DNA of 64,000 bases from NCBI GenBank assembly GCA_020636915.1, contig JACJWV010000005.1, positions 1 through 64,000 of the forward strand, written 5' to 3'. Below the pieces are notes generated by a model, which was not told the DNA's origin, did not search any database, and worked only from the letters and a program-made list of their open reading frames with translations. How positions within the stretch are numbered: the first letter of the stretch is position 1; the number at the start of each line of letters is the position of its first letter. Below, piece by piece: positions 35,652-44,045 of the stretch. This DNA is from Nocardioides sp. (GTDB taxonomy: Bacteria; Actinomycetota; Actinomycetes; Propionibacteriales; Nocardioidaceae). A program made the translations under genes and the position numbers.

Positions 35652-35665
35652 TGGAACGTGTTCCT
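35652..35665. promoter_or_regulatory. KstR-like operator between the glycosyltransferase and kstR
   Basis: TGGAACGTGTTCCT matches TnnAACnnGTTnnA except the last A. It is 52 bp from the glycosyltransferase start and 122 bp before the kstR GTG. Autoregulation of kstR is known in mycobacteria; control of the glycosyltransferase operon is an inference. Confidence 0.7.
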
Positions 35666-35787
35666 AATCTAGTCCACGCGTTGCTAGCCTAGTGGGGCCT
35701 TCCCGAAGGCCGGTCCGCCGGTTACCTAGACTCAGGCGGCCGTCGAACGACGGAACGACGACCGACAACCGTGCATGGGAGACCTGC

Positions 35788-36399
35788 GTGACCACCGCGA
35801 ACCCGACCAACTCGCTGGCGGTCGAGGACCTCGGCTCCGCCGCCCAGCGCGACCGGCGCAAGCGGATCCTGGACGCCACGATCGCCCTGGCCTCCCAGGG
35901 CGGCTTCGACGCCGTGCAGATGCGCGCGGTCGCCGAGAAGGCCGACGTCGCCCTCGGCACCCTCTACCGCTACTTCCCCTCCAAGATCCACCTGCTCGTC
36001 TCCGCGCTGCACCGCGAGTTCGAGCGCACCGAGACCGCGCTGCGCGACAAGCCCGTCGAGGGCGACACCACCGCGGACCGGGTCATCACCGTCCTCAAGC
36101 GAACCACCCGCGGCATGCAGAGCGACGCCCAGCTCACCGAGGCCCTCACCCGCGCCTTCATGTTCGCCGACGCCTCCGTCGCCGCCGAGATCCACCAGGT
36201 CGGCATGCTGCTCACCTCGATGCTGACCCACGCGATGTACCCCGAGGGTCACGAGGTGACCGACGAGGACGTCCAGATCGCCCGCGTCATCGGCGACGTC
36301 TGGCTCTCCGCCCTCGTCGGCTGGGTCACCGGCCGCAACTCCGCCGCCGAGACCGGCCAGCAGATCGAGGTCGCGGTCCGGCTGCTCCTGCGCGACTGA
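35788..36399 (+). CDS. kstR: TetR-family repressor of cholesterol catabolism KstR
   Basis: 203 aa from GTG 35788 (VTTANPTNSLAVEDLGSAAQ), preceded by GGAGAC. The DNA-binding domain RDRRKRILDATIALASQGGF, DAVQMRAVAEKADVALGTLY, RYFPSKIHLLVSALHREFER is nearly that of M. tuberculosis KstR (Rv3574), including the ELGS-AQR-RRKRILDAT run. The ligand domain keeps LTEALTRAFMFADASVAAE and IARVIGDVWLSALVGWVTGR. KstR represses sterol genes and is released by 3-oxo-cholestenoyl-CoA-type ligands. Four perfect and one near-perfect operator sites lie in this window. A hairpin follows the gene. Confidence 0.95.
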   Translation: MTTANPTNSLAVEDLGSAAQRDRRKRILDATIALASQGGFDAVQMRAVAEKADVALGTLYRYFPSKIHLLVSALHREFERTETALRDKPVEGDTTADRVITVLKRTTRGMQSDAQLTEALTRAFMFADASVAAEIHQVGMLLTSMLTHAMYPEGHEVTDEDVQIARVIGDVWLSALVGWVTGRNSAAETGQQIEVAVRLLLRD

Positions 36400-36421
36400 C
36401 GCAGGCCTCCGCCAGTCGTAG

Positions 36422-36454
36422 AAGGCGGGACGACGTCTCGTCCCGAAGCGCCTT
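36422..36454. terminator. Terminator hairpin after kstR
   Basis: GGGACGA and TCGTCCC form a 7-bp stem with a CGTC loop (36427-36444). It is extended by AAGGC / GCCTT outside with a small internal loop. Confidence 0.7.
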
Positions 36455-36725
36455 CATGGGATGTTGACGTACGACTTCGCGCCCGCGCCTCACGCCTGCC
36501 AGGGCGCCGCACACTGCTCCGCGCACCTGGGCTGGGCGCCTGCACACCGCCGCCTGTCCGCGACGGTCGCGTTTATCGGATCCGGCCGATGGGCGGACGG
36601 GCGTCTACTGGTCCTCACCGCGTGCTCAGGTGCGTGCGGGCAGCGCGGTCTAGAGACGCGGGTCAGGCGCACGACACGGTGGCTCGTTACCGGCGGCGCC
36701 TTCTGACGCCCGGCACGATGGCGTC
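36455..36725. other. Non-coding gap after kstR
   Basis: About 270 bp between the kstR terminator and the DinB-like gene. I see no supported gene, operator or repeat; open frames here are short and lack family features. It marks the beginning of a less compact stretch that runs to about 39.9 kb. Confidence 0.5.
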
Positions 36726-37295
36726 GTGCCAGCCGATGCCAAGGACGTGCTCAAGGACTACCTGCAAGGCGCTCGGGACACGCTGATCTGGAAACTCGAT
36801 GGCCTGTCCGAGCGCGACCAGCGGCTGCCGCGTACTCCGACGGGGACGAATCTACTCGGGATGGTGAAGCATGCGCTGAACACCGAGGTCGTCTACTTCG
36901 GTCAGACCTTCGGGCGCGACTGGCCGACGCCCGAGGACCTCGTGCTTGCGGGCGGGATCGACCCGCAGGCCAACTGGTACGCCACCGCGCAGGAGTCGGC
37001 CGCCGGACTCCTTGACCTCTACCGGCAAGTTCAGGCGTTCGCGGACGAGACCATCAGCGCGTTGCCCCTCGACGCGATCGGCCACGTCGCACACTGGGGA
37101 GGAGCGGAGGTCACACTCCACGAGATCATGGTGCACACGACCGTCGACCTGCAGAGGCACGCGGGTCACGCGGACATCTTGCGCGAACAGATCGACGGAT
37201 CCACGGGATTGCTACGCGAGGCAAGCAACCTGCCGAGCGAGATGGATTGGCCGGCGTACGTCGCGAAGTTGGCCGCCATCGCCGAGAAGTTCTGA
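36726..37295 (+). CDS. DinB/DUF664 family protein
   Basis: 189 aa from GTG 36726 (VPADAKDVLKDYLQGARDTL). A four-helix DinB-like fold is suggested by IWKLDGLSERDQRLPRTPTG, TNLLGMVKHALNTEVVYFGQ and a late histidine motif TLHEIMVHTTVDLQRHAGHA. The histidines at NTEV(VKHALN) and VHTTVDLQRHAGH are the usual three-His metal site. Many members are thiol-dependent transferases or detoxification enzymes of unknown substrate. Monocistronic. Base composition looks less GC-rich than flanking genes. Confidence 0.8.
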   Translation: MPADAKDVLKDYLQGARDTLIWKLDGLSERDQRLPRTPTGTNLLGMVKHALNTEVVYFGQTFGRDWPTPEDLVLAGGIDPQANWYATAQESAAGLLDLYRQVQAFADETISALPLDAIGHVAHWGGAEVTLHEIMVHTTVDLQRHAGHADILREQIDGSTGLLREASNLPSEMDWPAYVAKLAAIAEKF

Positions 37296-37445
37296 TGCCT
37301 GGGCGGCAGCGACTTCATGCACGCGCTCTCCCTGTCCACGGCAGTGCTGTTGTACCCGGGTTGGCCCGATCCCCTTCTCAACGCCGCTCGGATCTGGCAG
37401 CCGCGATCCGTCCGGTTCAGCACGTGCGTCTTTCCGCGAGCGCTG

Positions 37446-37823
37446 TCAGGTGACGATCTTCCAGTACGAGTCCTTCCGTCGAATCCGGCCATCGGGGGCG
37501 AGCTCGAACAGATCGCATCCGCGGACGCGGATGGGCTCGCCGGCCGTGGTCGTGCCAGTCAGGAGCCACTTCGACACGGCGTGATCACCGCACAGCCAGT
37601 GCTCCTCGTCGCCATATCGCACGTCTGGGATACCGGCAAAGCGTGCGGCCAGTCCCTCGCGGACCGCGTCTCGTCCGGTGTACCTCGTGCCCCATGGCTC
37701 GGATCCACGTGGCGCCTCGAGCACGCAGTCGTCGGTGAAGAATCGCATGATCAGGTCAAGGTCGTGGGCATTGAATGCTGCGACCAGCGCGCTGAGAGTC
37801 GTCTCATCAGTCATCTCGATCAT
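37446..37823 (-). CDS. SnoaL-like (NTF2 fold) protein
   Basis: 125 aa. It has the NTF2-like pattern TTLSALVAAFNAHDLDLIMR, FFTDDCVLEAPRGSEPWGTR, YTGRDAVREGLAARFAGIPD and a C-terminal sheet VRGCDLFELAPDGRIRRKDS-YWK. SnoaL-like proteins include small isomerases, cyclases and ligand binders; no specific activity can be named. ATG 37823 (MIEMTDETT) or the internal ATG at MTDETT are both possible starts. It stands alone, convergent with the DinB-like gene across a 150-bp gap in which I see nothing. Confidence 0.8.
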   Translation of the reverse strand: MIEMTDETTLSALVAAFNAHDLDLIMRFFTDDCVLEAPRGSEPWGTRYTGRDAVREGLAARFAGIPDVRYGDEEHWLCGDHAVSKWLLTGTTTAGEPIRVRGCDLFELAPDGRIRRKDSYWKIVT

Positions 37824-38100
37824 TGTCCTCTCCGGCAGCGGCGAAGGACAGAAGCAGTCCCGCGCACCTCACGAACCGTGAAGCCCGACCCGGCACGCGT
37901 TGGCCAGGCCAAGGGCTCGCACATCCGGTCCCATCACCCCGATCCGTAGCCGCGTCTATCCGCCGCTTGTCCGCGCCGGCCGGGTTACCGGTGAGGACGA
38001 TGAGACGACTTGTCGGCGAGCCGAGGCGACTCTGCGCGACTCTTCGTGGTCGGCCGTGCGTGTCGTAGCCTGAGGTTCTCACGGTCCCGGGGGTCTACAA

Positions 38101-39504
38101 GTGAGGTTGTCGAGCAGTGTCGCGCTGGTTGCGTCGGCGGCGGTCATCGCTGCCCTGTTGCCGGTGGTCTCCGCAGAGGCCGTGAGTGCGGCGCCGACGT
38201 GTCAGGGCCAGCGGGCGACGATCGTCGGCGACCCGGCGGATCCCGAGCTCTACGGCACCGCGGGTGACGACGTCATCGTCACTCGAGGCGTCGCGAGAGT
38301 CCTGGCCAGCGGCGGGGCGGACCGTATCTGCGTGACCGGCGCCAACAGCCAAGACGGCGAGACCACCATCAACGCCGGGCCCGGTGACGACCGGGTGCGG
38401 ATCGCGACCTCCCGAACCGGTCGGCTCAACGCCCGCCTCGGCGACGGCGACGACCGGATGGACGTGGCGACCACTCCGACACACCGGATCTATGTTTACC
38501 TCGGTCAGGGCGCGGACGTGTACCGCGGCGGCTCCGGACCCGACTTCGTCAATGCCGACCACGGGTCCCCGACAGACGAGCACGACCGGATCAGCACCGG
38601 CGCAGGTCCGGACGACGTCAAGGCCGGTCGGTGGGGCATGGCGAACCACGACGACGTCGAGCTTGGGGCAGGCGACGACCATCTCCAGGTGCACGGATGG
38701 CTGACGCCGGATACTCGGCCCTCGGGCGGCGCGGGTTCCGACCGCCTCGATGTCAGGTGGGGTCCCTGTCTGGGAACTTCAGACAACCCCGACTGCACGG
38801 ACGCGACCCCGTGGGTCATCGACAACCGGCGCGGGGTCGCCACCGCCGACGGTGTCGTGAGGAGCCGGTGGTCCGGTTTCGAGGTGTTCCAGCCGTACAC
38901 CTGGATCCCCGGACCGCTGACCTTCATCGGGAGCGTGGCGGACGAGGTCGTGAGCGCAGGAGACGGCCTGGTCGGGGCGACCATGGGATCAGGTGACGAC
39001 TCGTTGGAGATTCCACCGGCACGCATCGACCATCGGCGGAAGATCTCGGGCGGACCCGGGCGCGACACCCTGGAGGTGCACGGTCACGGGATGACGGTCG
39101 ACTTGGCTGCAGGCGCGATGTGGGAGCGGCGCAGAGGCTCGGCCACGGACCCAGCCGTGCGATTCGGCGCGTTCGAGAACGCCGCGATCACGGGAAGCCA
39201 AGGGTTGACGCTCATCGGCGATGGCGGTGACAACGTCCTTCGTGCCTTCGGCTGCAACGTCAAGGCCGACGGCGGTGCCGGTGACGACGCCCTGTCAGTC
39301 TTCCCCGGCCTCATGACCGGAGACGTCGTCCCCTGCGCACCAACCGCGCGAGACGTGCACTTCGACGGCGGCCCGGGGGACGACGTGCTGCGCGGGGGCT
39401 CAGGTCCAGATCATCTGAACGGAGGCGTGGGCGTCGATACCGCCGACGGACGCCGAGGCAGTGACGTCTGCCTAGCCGAGGTCCGCCGCAACTGCGAGCG
39501 CTGA
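38101..39504 (+). CDS. Secreted RTX-like calcium-binding repeat protein
   Basis: 467 aa from GTG 38101. The signal peptide is LSSSVALVASAAVIAALLPV, with cleavage after AVSAAP. The rest consists of degenerate haemolysin-type nonapeptide repeats of the GGxGxDxLx kind: GTAGDDVIVTRG, GPGDDRVRI, LGDGDDRMDV, GGSGPDFVNADHG, GAGDDHLQV, GGAGSDRLDV, GSGDDSLEI, and at the C-terminus GGPGDDVLRGGSGPDHLNGG. Such beta-roll proteins bind calcium outside the cell. No catalytic domain is evident. Four cysteine-containing inserts (for example GPCLGTSDNPDCTD) may form disulphides. Monocistronic. Function unknown. Confidence 0.85.
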   Translation: MRLSSSVALVASAAVIAALLPVVSAEAVSAAPTCQGQRATIVGDPADPELYGTAGDDVIVTRGVARVLASGGADRICVTGANSQDGETTINAGPGDDRVRIATSRTGRLNARLGDGDDRMDVATTPTHRIYVYLGQGADVYRGGSGPDFVNADHGSPTDEHDRISTGAGPDDVKAGRWGMANHDDVELGAGDDHLQVHGWLTPDTRPSGGAGSDRLDVRWGPCLGTSDNPDCTDATPWVIDNRRGVATADGVVRSRWSGFEVFQPYTWIPGPLTFIGSVADEVVSAGDGLVGATMGSGDDSLEIPPARIDHRRKISGGPGRDTLEVHGHGMTVDLAAGAMWERRRGSATDPAVRFGAFENAAITGSQGLTLIGDGGDNVLRAFGCNVKADGGAGDDALSVFPGLMTGDVVPCAPTARDVHFDGGPGDDVLRGGSGPDHLNGGVGVDTADGRRGSDVCLAEVRRNCER

Positions 39505-39663
39505 CCGGCCTGCCACCCCTCGACTGTCTCGTCGCTGCTGGAACCCTCTTCTGCGGGAAGTCGCGCCGCCAGTCGGACGCAGGCCCGACGCGAGGCGTGG
39601 CTACCGGGGCCTGACACCCAGAGTGACCCGGCGGCGGTCGTTCGCCTGGGTTAGCCTGCCGCC

Positions 39664-39867
39664 ATGAGCAGATCGGACGTTGGGAACCGCTACGGCAGCC
39701 CGAACGTCGCGATGAAGATCCTGTGGTCCCTCGTCGCTGTGGCCATGATCGTCCTCGGAGCGATCTGGACCTTCGGGACCTCGGGCACCACCCAGTCGCT
39801 CGGTCCGATCGTGGCAGGCCTGGGCGTCGCTTTGGGCTACGTCGTACTGATTCAGAAGCGGCACTGA
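39664..39867 (+). CDS. Small membrane protein
   Basis: 67 aa with two hydrophobic helices, ILWSLVAVAMIVLGAIWTF and LGPIVAGLGVALGYVVLI, joined by GTSGTTQS and flanked by charged ends (MSRSDVGNRYGSPN, QKRH). Coding is supported by this clean two-helix pattern rather than by homology. No operon partner and no clear ribosome binding site. Function unknown. Confidence 0.55.
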   Translation: MSRSDVGNRYGSPNVAMKILWSLVAVAMIVLGAIWTFGTSGTTQSLGPIVAGLGVALGYVVLIQKRH

Positions 39868-39994
39868 TCGATCGCTCGTCCCGTCCGGAGCCGGACGCTC
39901 GCAACCTGCGTCAATCCGCCTGTCAGCGGGGCCGAGCTCAGTCCGCTCCACGAAGGCGCAGTCGTTTCGTCCACCGACCGCTCACGGGACGCAC

Positions 39995-41725
39995 TCACGT
40001 CGCGTCAGAACCGGGGACGGCGGGGAGCAGGAGGCGCGCCTCGTGCTCGGGTCCCCAGTGGAGGGTGCAGGTGCCCTTCTTGCGGGTGCGGTAGGCGGCT
40101 GGGAAACCGCCGGTGATCGGGTTCAGAGGCGAGAGCCAGCGGCCGGCGACGACCAGGCGGAGACGTTCGCCGGCGTGGAAGAGCGTCGAGGAAGCACCCA
40201 GTGCGACCTCCACCGGCACGACCTCGCCGTCGCGCACGGGTCGCCGGGCCAGGCATGCCGGGACAGGCTGGAACGAGCGTGACTGTGCGGGGTCGAGGTC
40301 GCGGAGCGCGACGTTCTGCCAGCCGACCGCGATCCGGTCGCGGCCGTAGCCGTAGGAGCCCTCGAACGGGACGTACGTGTTGCCGTCCCACTTCTCGACC
40401 CCGACCACGAGGTCGGCGTCGTCGGTGCCGTGGAGGCTGACGAACAGACGCAGTGCCATCGGGCCGGTGAGTTCGAGGTCGTCGGGGACCGTCCAGTCGA
40501 AGTACACAGCACCACGGCGCAGGCCGAACGCGATCGCACCTGCCGCGGTGGCCGGTGAACCAGCGAGTCCGTTGCCGATCAGGTAGCGCGGAGTCCACAC
40601 GGTCCGGGCCAGCGGCCATTCCTGCTCGTCGCGGACCTCGACGACACGGTCTCCCCGGTCGCGGACCTCGAGACGCACGGGAGGGAGGACCGGGACGTCG
40701 AGGCCACGGAGGTGGCGGTCGAAGAACTGCAGTTGGGCTGCCCTGCCGTCGTCGGAGTAGAACTCCGACCACTTGCCGCCGCGGTGGGTGTGGAGGTGCT
40801 TCTCGGTCGAGCTGATCTTCTCGAACCCGGCGAACGAGCCGCGGCTGTGCAGGTTGTTGTCGGAGAAGCTGCCGCAGATCAGGGCCGGCACGTCGACCTT
40901 GGTCAGGTCAGGGTCCAGGGAGTTCCACCAGTCGTCGATGACGGGGCGGGCGACGCTCTCGTCCCGCAGTGAGTAGGCCTGCCGGGTCTTGCGCAGGCCC
41001 AGGCTCCACACCCGGATGAACCCGACCTCGAGCACACCCCCGGGACGGAGCAGTCCGCGGTAGGCGTTGGTGAACCCCTCCCACGGTGCGATCGCCCTGA
41101 GCGAGGGCGGCTGGGTCGACGCAGCGCGCCACTGCGACAGAGCCAGGTAGGAGACGCCGAGCATGCCGACCGAGCCGGTGCACCAGTCCTGGGCAGCAGC
41201 CCACTCGATGAGGTCGTGCATGTCCTCGCCCTCCTGGGCGGACAGGAGCGCGCCGGTGCCGTCGGAGGCGCCGGCTCCACGCAGGTCGCAGTTGACGACC
41301 GCGTAGCCCTGGGCGGTCCACCACGCCGGGTCGGGCGCCTCCCAGGTGGTCAGCGCGGAGAACTCGACCGGTCCGGCCTGGCGCAGGATCCGGTACTGCG
41401 GTGAGTACCTCCACCGTCCGCCGCGTCCCTGCGTGGGCAGGTCGTCCTTGCCGTAGGGGTGGGCCGCCAGGATGGCGGGCACCCGGCCGGCACCGGCGGG
41501 GCGGAACACGTTGACGCGCAGGGTGACGCCGTCGCGGGTGACGACCTCCTGGTTCAGCTCGGACACGACCACCGAGGGCTCCACCTCATGGACGGTGACC
41601 GGCGGGCGCAGGATGCCGCGGATGCGGTTGCGGGCGTAGGCCGCACGGCCCGGGCGGCGCCAGGGCCGGTCGTGACCGGTCCCGGCGACGGTAGCGGCAC
41701 CGTCCTTCCGGGAGGTGATGCTCAC
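39995..41725 (-). CDS. CocE/NonD family hydrolase (X-Pro dipeptidyl-peptidase S15 type)
   Basis: 576 aa from GTG 41725, overlapping the rhodanese stop (GTGA). The peptidase S15 alpha/beta hydrolase domain has VVTRDGVTLRVNVFRPAGAG, NCDLRGAGASDGT and the nucleophile motif VGMLGVSYLALSQW (Ser192). The acid is expected in CGSFSDNNLHS and the His in HTHRGGKWSEFY. The C-terminal jelly-roll domain (about 400-576, TGPMALRLFVSLHGTDDADL, GERLRLVVAGRWLS) is typical of CocE-like acylases and esterases. The substrate is unknown; relatives cleave cocaine, cephalosporins or dipeptides. No signal peptide. Probably cotranscribed with the rhodanese gene. Confidence 0.88.
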   Translation of the reverse strand: MSITSRKDGAATVAGTGHDRPWRRPGRAAYARNRIRGILRPPVTVHEVEPSVVVSELNQEVVTRDGVTLRVNVFRPAGAGRVPAILAAHPYGKDDLPTQGRGGRWRYSPQYRILRQAGPVEFSALTTWEAPDPAWWTAQGYAVVNCDLRGAGASDGTGALLSAQEGEDMHDLIEWAAAQDWCTGSVGMLGVSYLALSQWRAASTQPPSLRAIAPWEGFTNAYRGLLRPGGVLEVGFIRVWSLGLRKTRQAYSLRDESVARPVIDDWWNSLDPDLTKVDVPALICGSFSDNNLHSRGSFAGFEKISSTEKHLHTHRGGKWSEFYSDDGRAAQLQFFDRHLRGLDVPVLPPVRLEVRDRGDRVVEVRDEQEWPLARTVWTPRYLIGNGLAGSPATAAGAIAFGLRRGAVYFDWTVPDDLELTGPMALRLFVSLHGTDDADLVVGVEKWDGNTYVPFEGSYGYGRDRIAVGWQNVALRDLDPAQSRSFQPVPACLARRPVRDGEVVPVEVALGASSTLFHAGERLRLVVAGRWLSPLNPITGGFPAAYRTRKKGTCTLHWGPEHEARLLLPAVPGSDAT

Positions 41726-42153
41726 GTTGTGATCCTGGTGCCGGGACCGCTGGGATCGGTCTCGCTCCGCCCGAGCCGTTGCGTGGCAGCCCACGCCTGG
41801 AACCCGCCGCGCAGGTCGGTGGCGTTCGCGAGGCCCAGCTGCTGGAGCGTGTGCGCCGCGAGGCTCGAGCTGAAGCCCTCGTTGCAGACGATCACGATGC
41901 GGCGGTGGGGGTCGGTGGCGACGGGCAGCCGGGACGAGCTGGTCGGGTCCAGGCGCCACTCGAGGACGTTGCGGTCGACGACCAGGGCACCGGGGAGCTC
42001 GCCGTCGCGCTGCCGCTGCTCGAGCGGGCGGATGTCGATCACCAGGGCGCCGGCGGCGTGCACGTCCGCGAGCTCAGCGGGGTCGACCCGTTCCAGGGAC
42101 CGCCGGCACTCCTCGAGCAGCACGTCGATCGCGGCGGGGTCTCCCGGGCTCAT
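41722..42153 (-). CDS. Rhodanese-like domain protein
   Basis: 143 aa single rhodanese domain: AGALVIDIRPLEQRQRDGEL, GALVVDRNVLEWRLDP, active-site loop IVIVCNEGFSSSLAAHTL (Cys90) and DLRGGFQAWAATQRL. The six-residue loop after the cysteine (NEGFSS) is that of active sulphurtransferases. It precedes and overlaps the CocE-like hydrolase, and is followed upstream by a DUF3054 gene 16 bp away. A role in sulphur transfer or redox signalling is possible; no partner is evident. Confidence 0.85.
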   Translation of the reverse strand: MSPGDPAAIDVLLEECRRSLERVDPAELADVHAAGALVIDIRPLEQRQRDGELPGALVVDRNVLEWRLDPTSSSRLPVATDPHRRIVIVCNEGFSSSLAAHTLQQLGLANATDLRGGFQAWAATQRLGRSETDPSGPGTRITT

Positions 42154-42169
42154 GGCCTGACGATACGCA

Positions 42170-42571
42170 TCAGGTCCGGGCGCGGCGGCGCGTGATGAGC
42201 AGGGCCACGACCCGCCAGCCGAGCATCGTCACGGTGAGGAACAGGGCCGCGACGACGAGGAAGCCGGGCGCCATGCCGCGGCCGGAGATCGCACGCAGCA
42301 CCATGCCGAGCACGTAGGTGACGGCCAGGACGAGCACGCCCTCCGGCCAGACCCGGCTCGTCTGCCGGCCTTGCGCGACCAACCAGACGTGCACGGCTGC
42401 CGCGGCGAGCGCGAAGGGCCAGACGATGACCAGGACGACCCAGTCGGACTCGCCCGCCTCGTGCGAGTTCTTGCCGCCGATCGCGAGGGCGAGCACGCAG
42501 ACGAGGTCGGCGACCACCGGGCCGAGCCAGCGCCTGGTCGGCCGCAGGCCCGTCGACGTCACCACGCGCAC
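42170..42571 (-). CDS. DUF3054 family membrane protein
   Basis: 133 aa with four hydrophobic helices and the family motif ADLVCVLALAIGGKNSHEAG near the N-terminus. Later segments are WVVLVIVWPFALAAAAVHVW, VWPEGVLVLAVTYVLGMVLR and PGFLVVAALFLTVTMLGWRV, ending in a basic tail RRRART. Starts at GTG 42571 or the in-frame GTG at 42565. It may be transcribed with the rhodanese gene (16 bp apart). The family is common in actinobacteria and haloarchaea; function unknown. Confidence 0.8.
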   Translation of the reverse strand: MRVVTSTGLRPTRRWLGPVVADLVCVLALAIGGKNSHEAGESDWVVLVIVWPFALAAAAVHVWLVAQGRQTSRVWPEGVLVLAVTYVLGMVLRAISGRGMAPGFLVVAALFLTVTMLGWRVVALLITRRRART

Positions 42572-42610
42572 AGGATCGCAGGCACCGTCCTGGGCTCGTC
42601 GGCGGGCCGG

Positions 42611-43144
42611 TCAGTCGGAGGCGGGCTCCTCGGCGTCCGAGAGCCGGATCTCCACCATCAGCTCGTCGGCGATCGCCTCGAGCATCGACCGCAGGTCGTC
42701 GGTGCTGGTCGACGGCGGCGCCTCGAGCACGGCCCGCGCCTCGAAGAGGTGTCCCCCGGCCATCGGCGCCTCCCGTACGTCGGTGCTGAGCTCCTGGATG
42801 CCGACCTGGTGGGCCGCCAGTGCGGTGGAGATCTCGGCGACGATGCCGGGGCGGTCGGCGCCGAGCAGCTCCAGCTGGAGCCACAGCGACGCCGCCTCGA
42901 CCGGGTTGTCGCTCCGCTCGACGGTCACCAGCAGGCCGCCGTCCTTCAGCGCTGCCAGGTCCGCGACGAGCGCGTCGGCCCGGTCGTCGGGGACCTCCAG
43001 CAGCAGGATCCCGGCGAACTTGCCGCCCAGCCGGGCCATCTGGCTGCGGGCCCAGCTCGCGCCGTGGGCGTTGATCGGCTCCGAGAGCTCCGACACCAGC
43101 CCCGGACGGTCGTCGCCGATGCAGGTGAGCGTGAAGGTGGCCAT
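42611..43144 (-). CDS. GcvR-like protein with two ACT domains
   Basis: 177 aa built of two ACT repeats: FTLTCIGDDRPGLVSELSEP (1 to about 80) and LLGADRPGIVAEISTALAAH (about 92-170). This is the architecture of glycine cleavage repressor GcvR and related small-ligand sensors, which bind amino acids and act through protein contacts. No DNA-binding domain is present. The partner is unknown. ATG 43144; a separate gene 40 bp from its neighbour on the same strand. Confidence 0.83.
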   Translation of the reverse strand: MATFTLTCIGDDRPGLVSELSEPINAHGASWARSQMARLGGKFAGILLLEVPDDRADALVADLAALKDGGLLVTVERSDNPVEAASLWLQLELLGADRPGIVAEISTALAAHQVGIQELSTDVREAPMAGGHLFEARAVLEAPPSTSTDDLRSMLEAIADELMVEIRLSDAEEPASD

Positions 43145-43191
43145 GGGCGCAGGCTATGAGATCCGCGCCGGACCTGTCGCCGATGCGGGAG

Positions 43192-43524
43192 CTACCGCCT
43201 GCCCCGGCCGAACATCCGGCCGATCCGGTCCCCCATCGACCGGGGCGGCTTGATGTCGATCAGGTTCGACCCGTCGGGCTCGGGCAGGGCGGCCGCCTGG
43301 TCGGCCGAGAGCGTCGTGCAGACGTGGGTGGTGAAGATCGAGCCGATCTGGTCGGCGTCGACGAACCGGGTGCCGTCAGCGGTCTGGACGACGATGCCGT
43401 CGAAGACCGCGACCTTCTCGTCGACCAGGACCGCCTGGACCGTCGCGAACGGATGGCCGTCGCTGGTCTGCACCGCCGTCCCCGGCTGGAGCGCGGTGTA
43501 GGCGATCGGGTGCGGTTCGGACAT
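43192..43524 (-). CDS. PRC-barrel-like small protein
   Basis: 110 aa. A single small beta-rich domain (PGTAVQTSDGHPFATVQAVL, VDEKVAVFDGIVVQTADGTR, FVDADQIGSIFTTHVCTTLS) resembles PRC-barrel/DUF2171 proteins, and a short helical tail MGDRIGRMFGRGRR is basic. No enzyme motif. The promoter is likely in the 86-bp gap to the divergent SRPBCC gene, which also contains the TACCA palindrome. Function unknown. Confidence 0.7.
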   Translation of the reverse strand: MSEPHPIAYTALQPGTAVQTSDGHPFATVQAVLVDEKVAVFDGIVVQTADGTRFVDADQIGSIFTTHVCTTLSADQAAALPEPDGSNLIDIKPPRSMGDRIGRMFGRGRR

Positions 43525-43596
43525 GCGACAACCCTAGGACGGCAGGCGCAAGACCGGGCGTGGGTCCGTCGATCTGGCGCATCGGGCCGAAGCGAC

Positions 43597-43610
43597 GTAC
43601 CATTTGGTAC
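43597..43610. promoter_or_regulatory. Palindromic TetR-type operator
   Basis: GTACCATTTGGTAC is a perfect 6+2+6 palindrome that ends at the base before the SRPBCC start codon. The operon encodes a TetR regulator, so autoregulation of a leaderless or near-leaderless transcript is likely. Confidence 0.75.
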
Positions 43611-44045
43611 ATGCCACGATTCTTCGAGACCTCCCACCACATCGACGCGCCCGTCGAGGCGGTCTGGGCGGTGCTCTTCGACGTCGCCCGCTGGCCGGAC
43701 TGGACGCCGACGATCGACAGCGTCGAGCGCCTCGACGACGGACCGTTCGGCGTCGGCTCCCGGGCGCGCGTGCGCCAGCCGAAGCTGCCGCGCGCCGAGT
43801 GGGAGGTCACCGAGGTCGTCGACGGACGCAGCTTCACCTGGGAGGCCACCGGCCCGGGGATGAGGACGATCGCCCGCCACGAGGTCGTCCCGGACGCCGA
43901 CGGCTGCCGCGTCACGCTCAGCATCGAGCAGACCGGTCCGATGGGTGCGGTCGCCGCACTCGTGTGGCGCCGGCTCACGCAGCGCTACATCGAGCTCGAG
44001 GCCGAGAGCCTGGACAAGCGGGTCACCGGCACCCTCGCCCCGTGA
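43611..44045 (+). CDS. SRPBCC (START-like) family protein
   Basis: 144 aa polyketide-cyclase/lipid-binding fold: FETSHHIDAPVEAVWAVLFD, VARWPDWTPTIDSVERLDDG, GSRARVRQPKLPRAEWEVTE, and a C-terminal helix RLTQRYIELEAESLDKRVTG. The fold forms a hydrophobic ligand pocket; the ligand is unknown. The start ATG lies at the edge of a perfect palindrome, and the stop overlaps the start of a TetR regulator (GTGA), so the pair forms a self-regulated operon. Confidence 0.87.
   Translation: MPRFFETSHHIDAPVEAVWAVLFDVARWPDWTPTIDSVERLDDGPFGVGSRARVRQPKLPRAEWEVTEVVDGRSFTWEATGPGMRTIARHEVVPDADGCRVTLSIEQTGPMGAVAALVWRRLTQRYIELEAESLDKRVTGTLAP

Noticed and set aside
38989..39314. Small antisense frames within the RTX-like gene
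   Set aside because: Short shadow frames with no start signal or domain; the plus-strand frame has a signal peptide and regular repeats.
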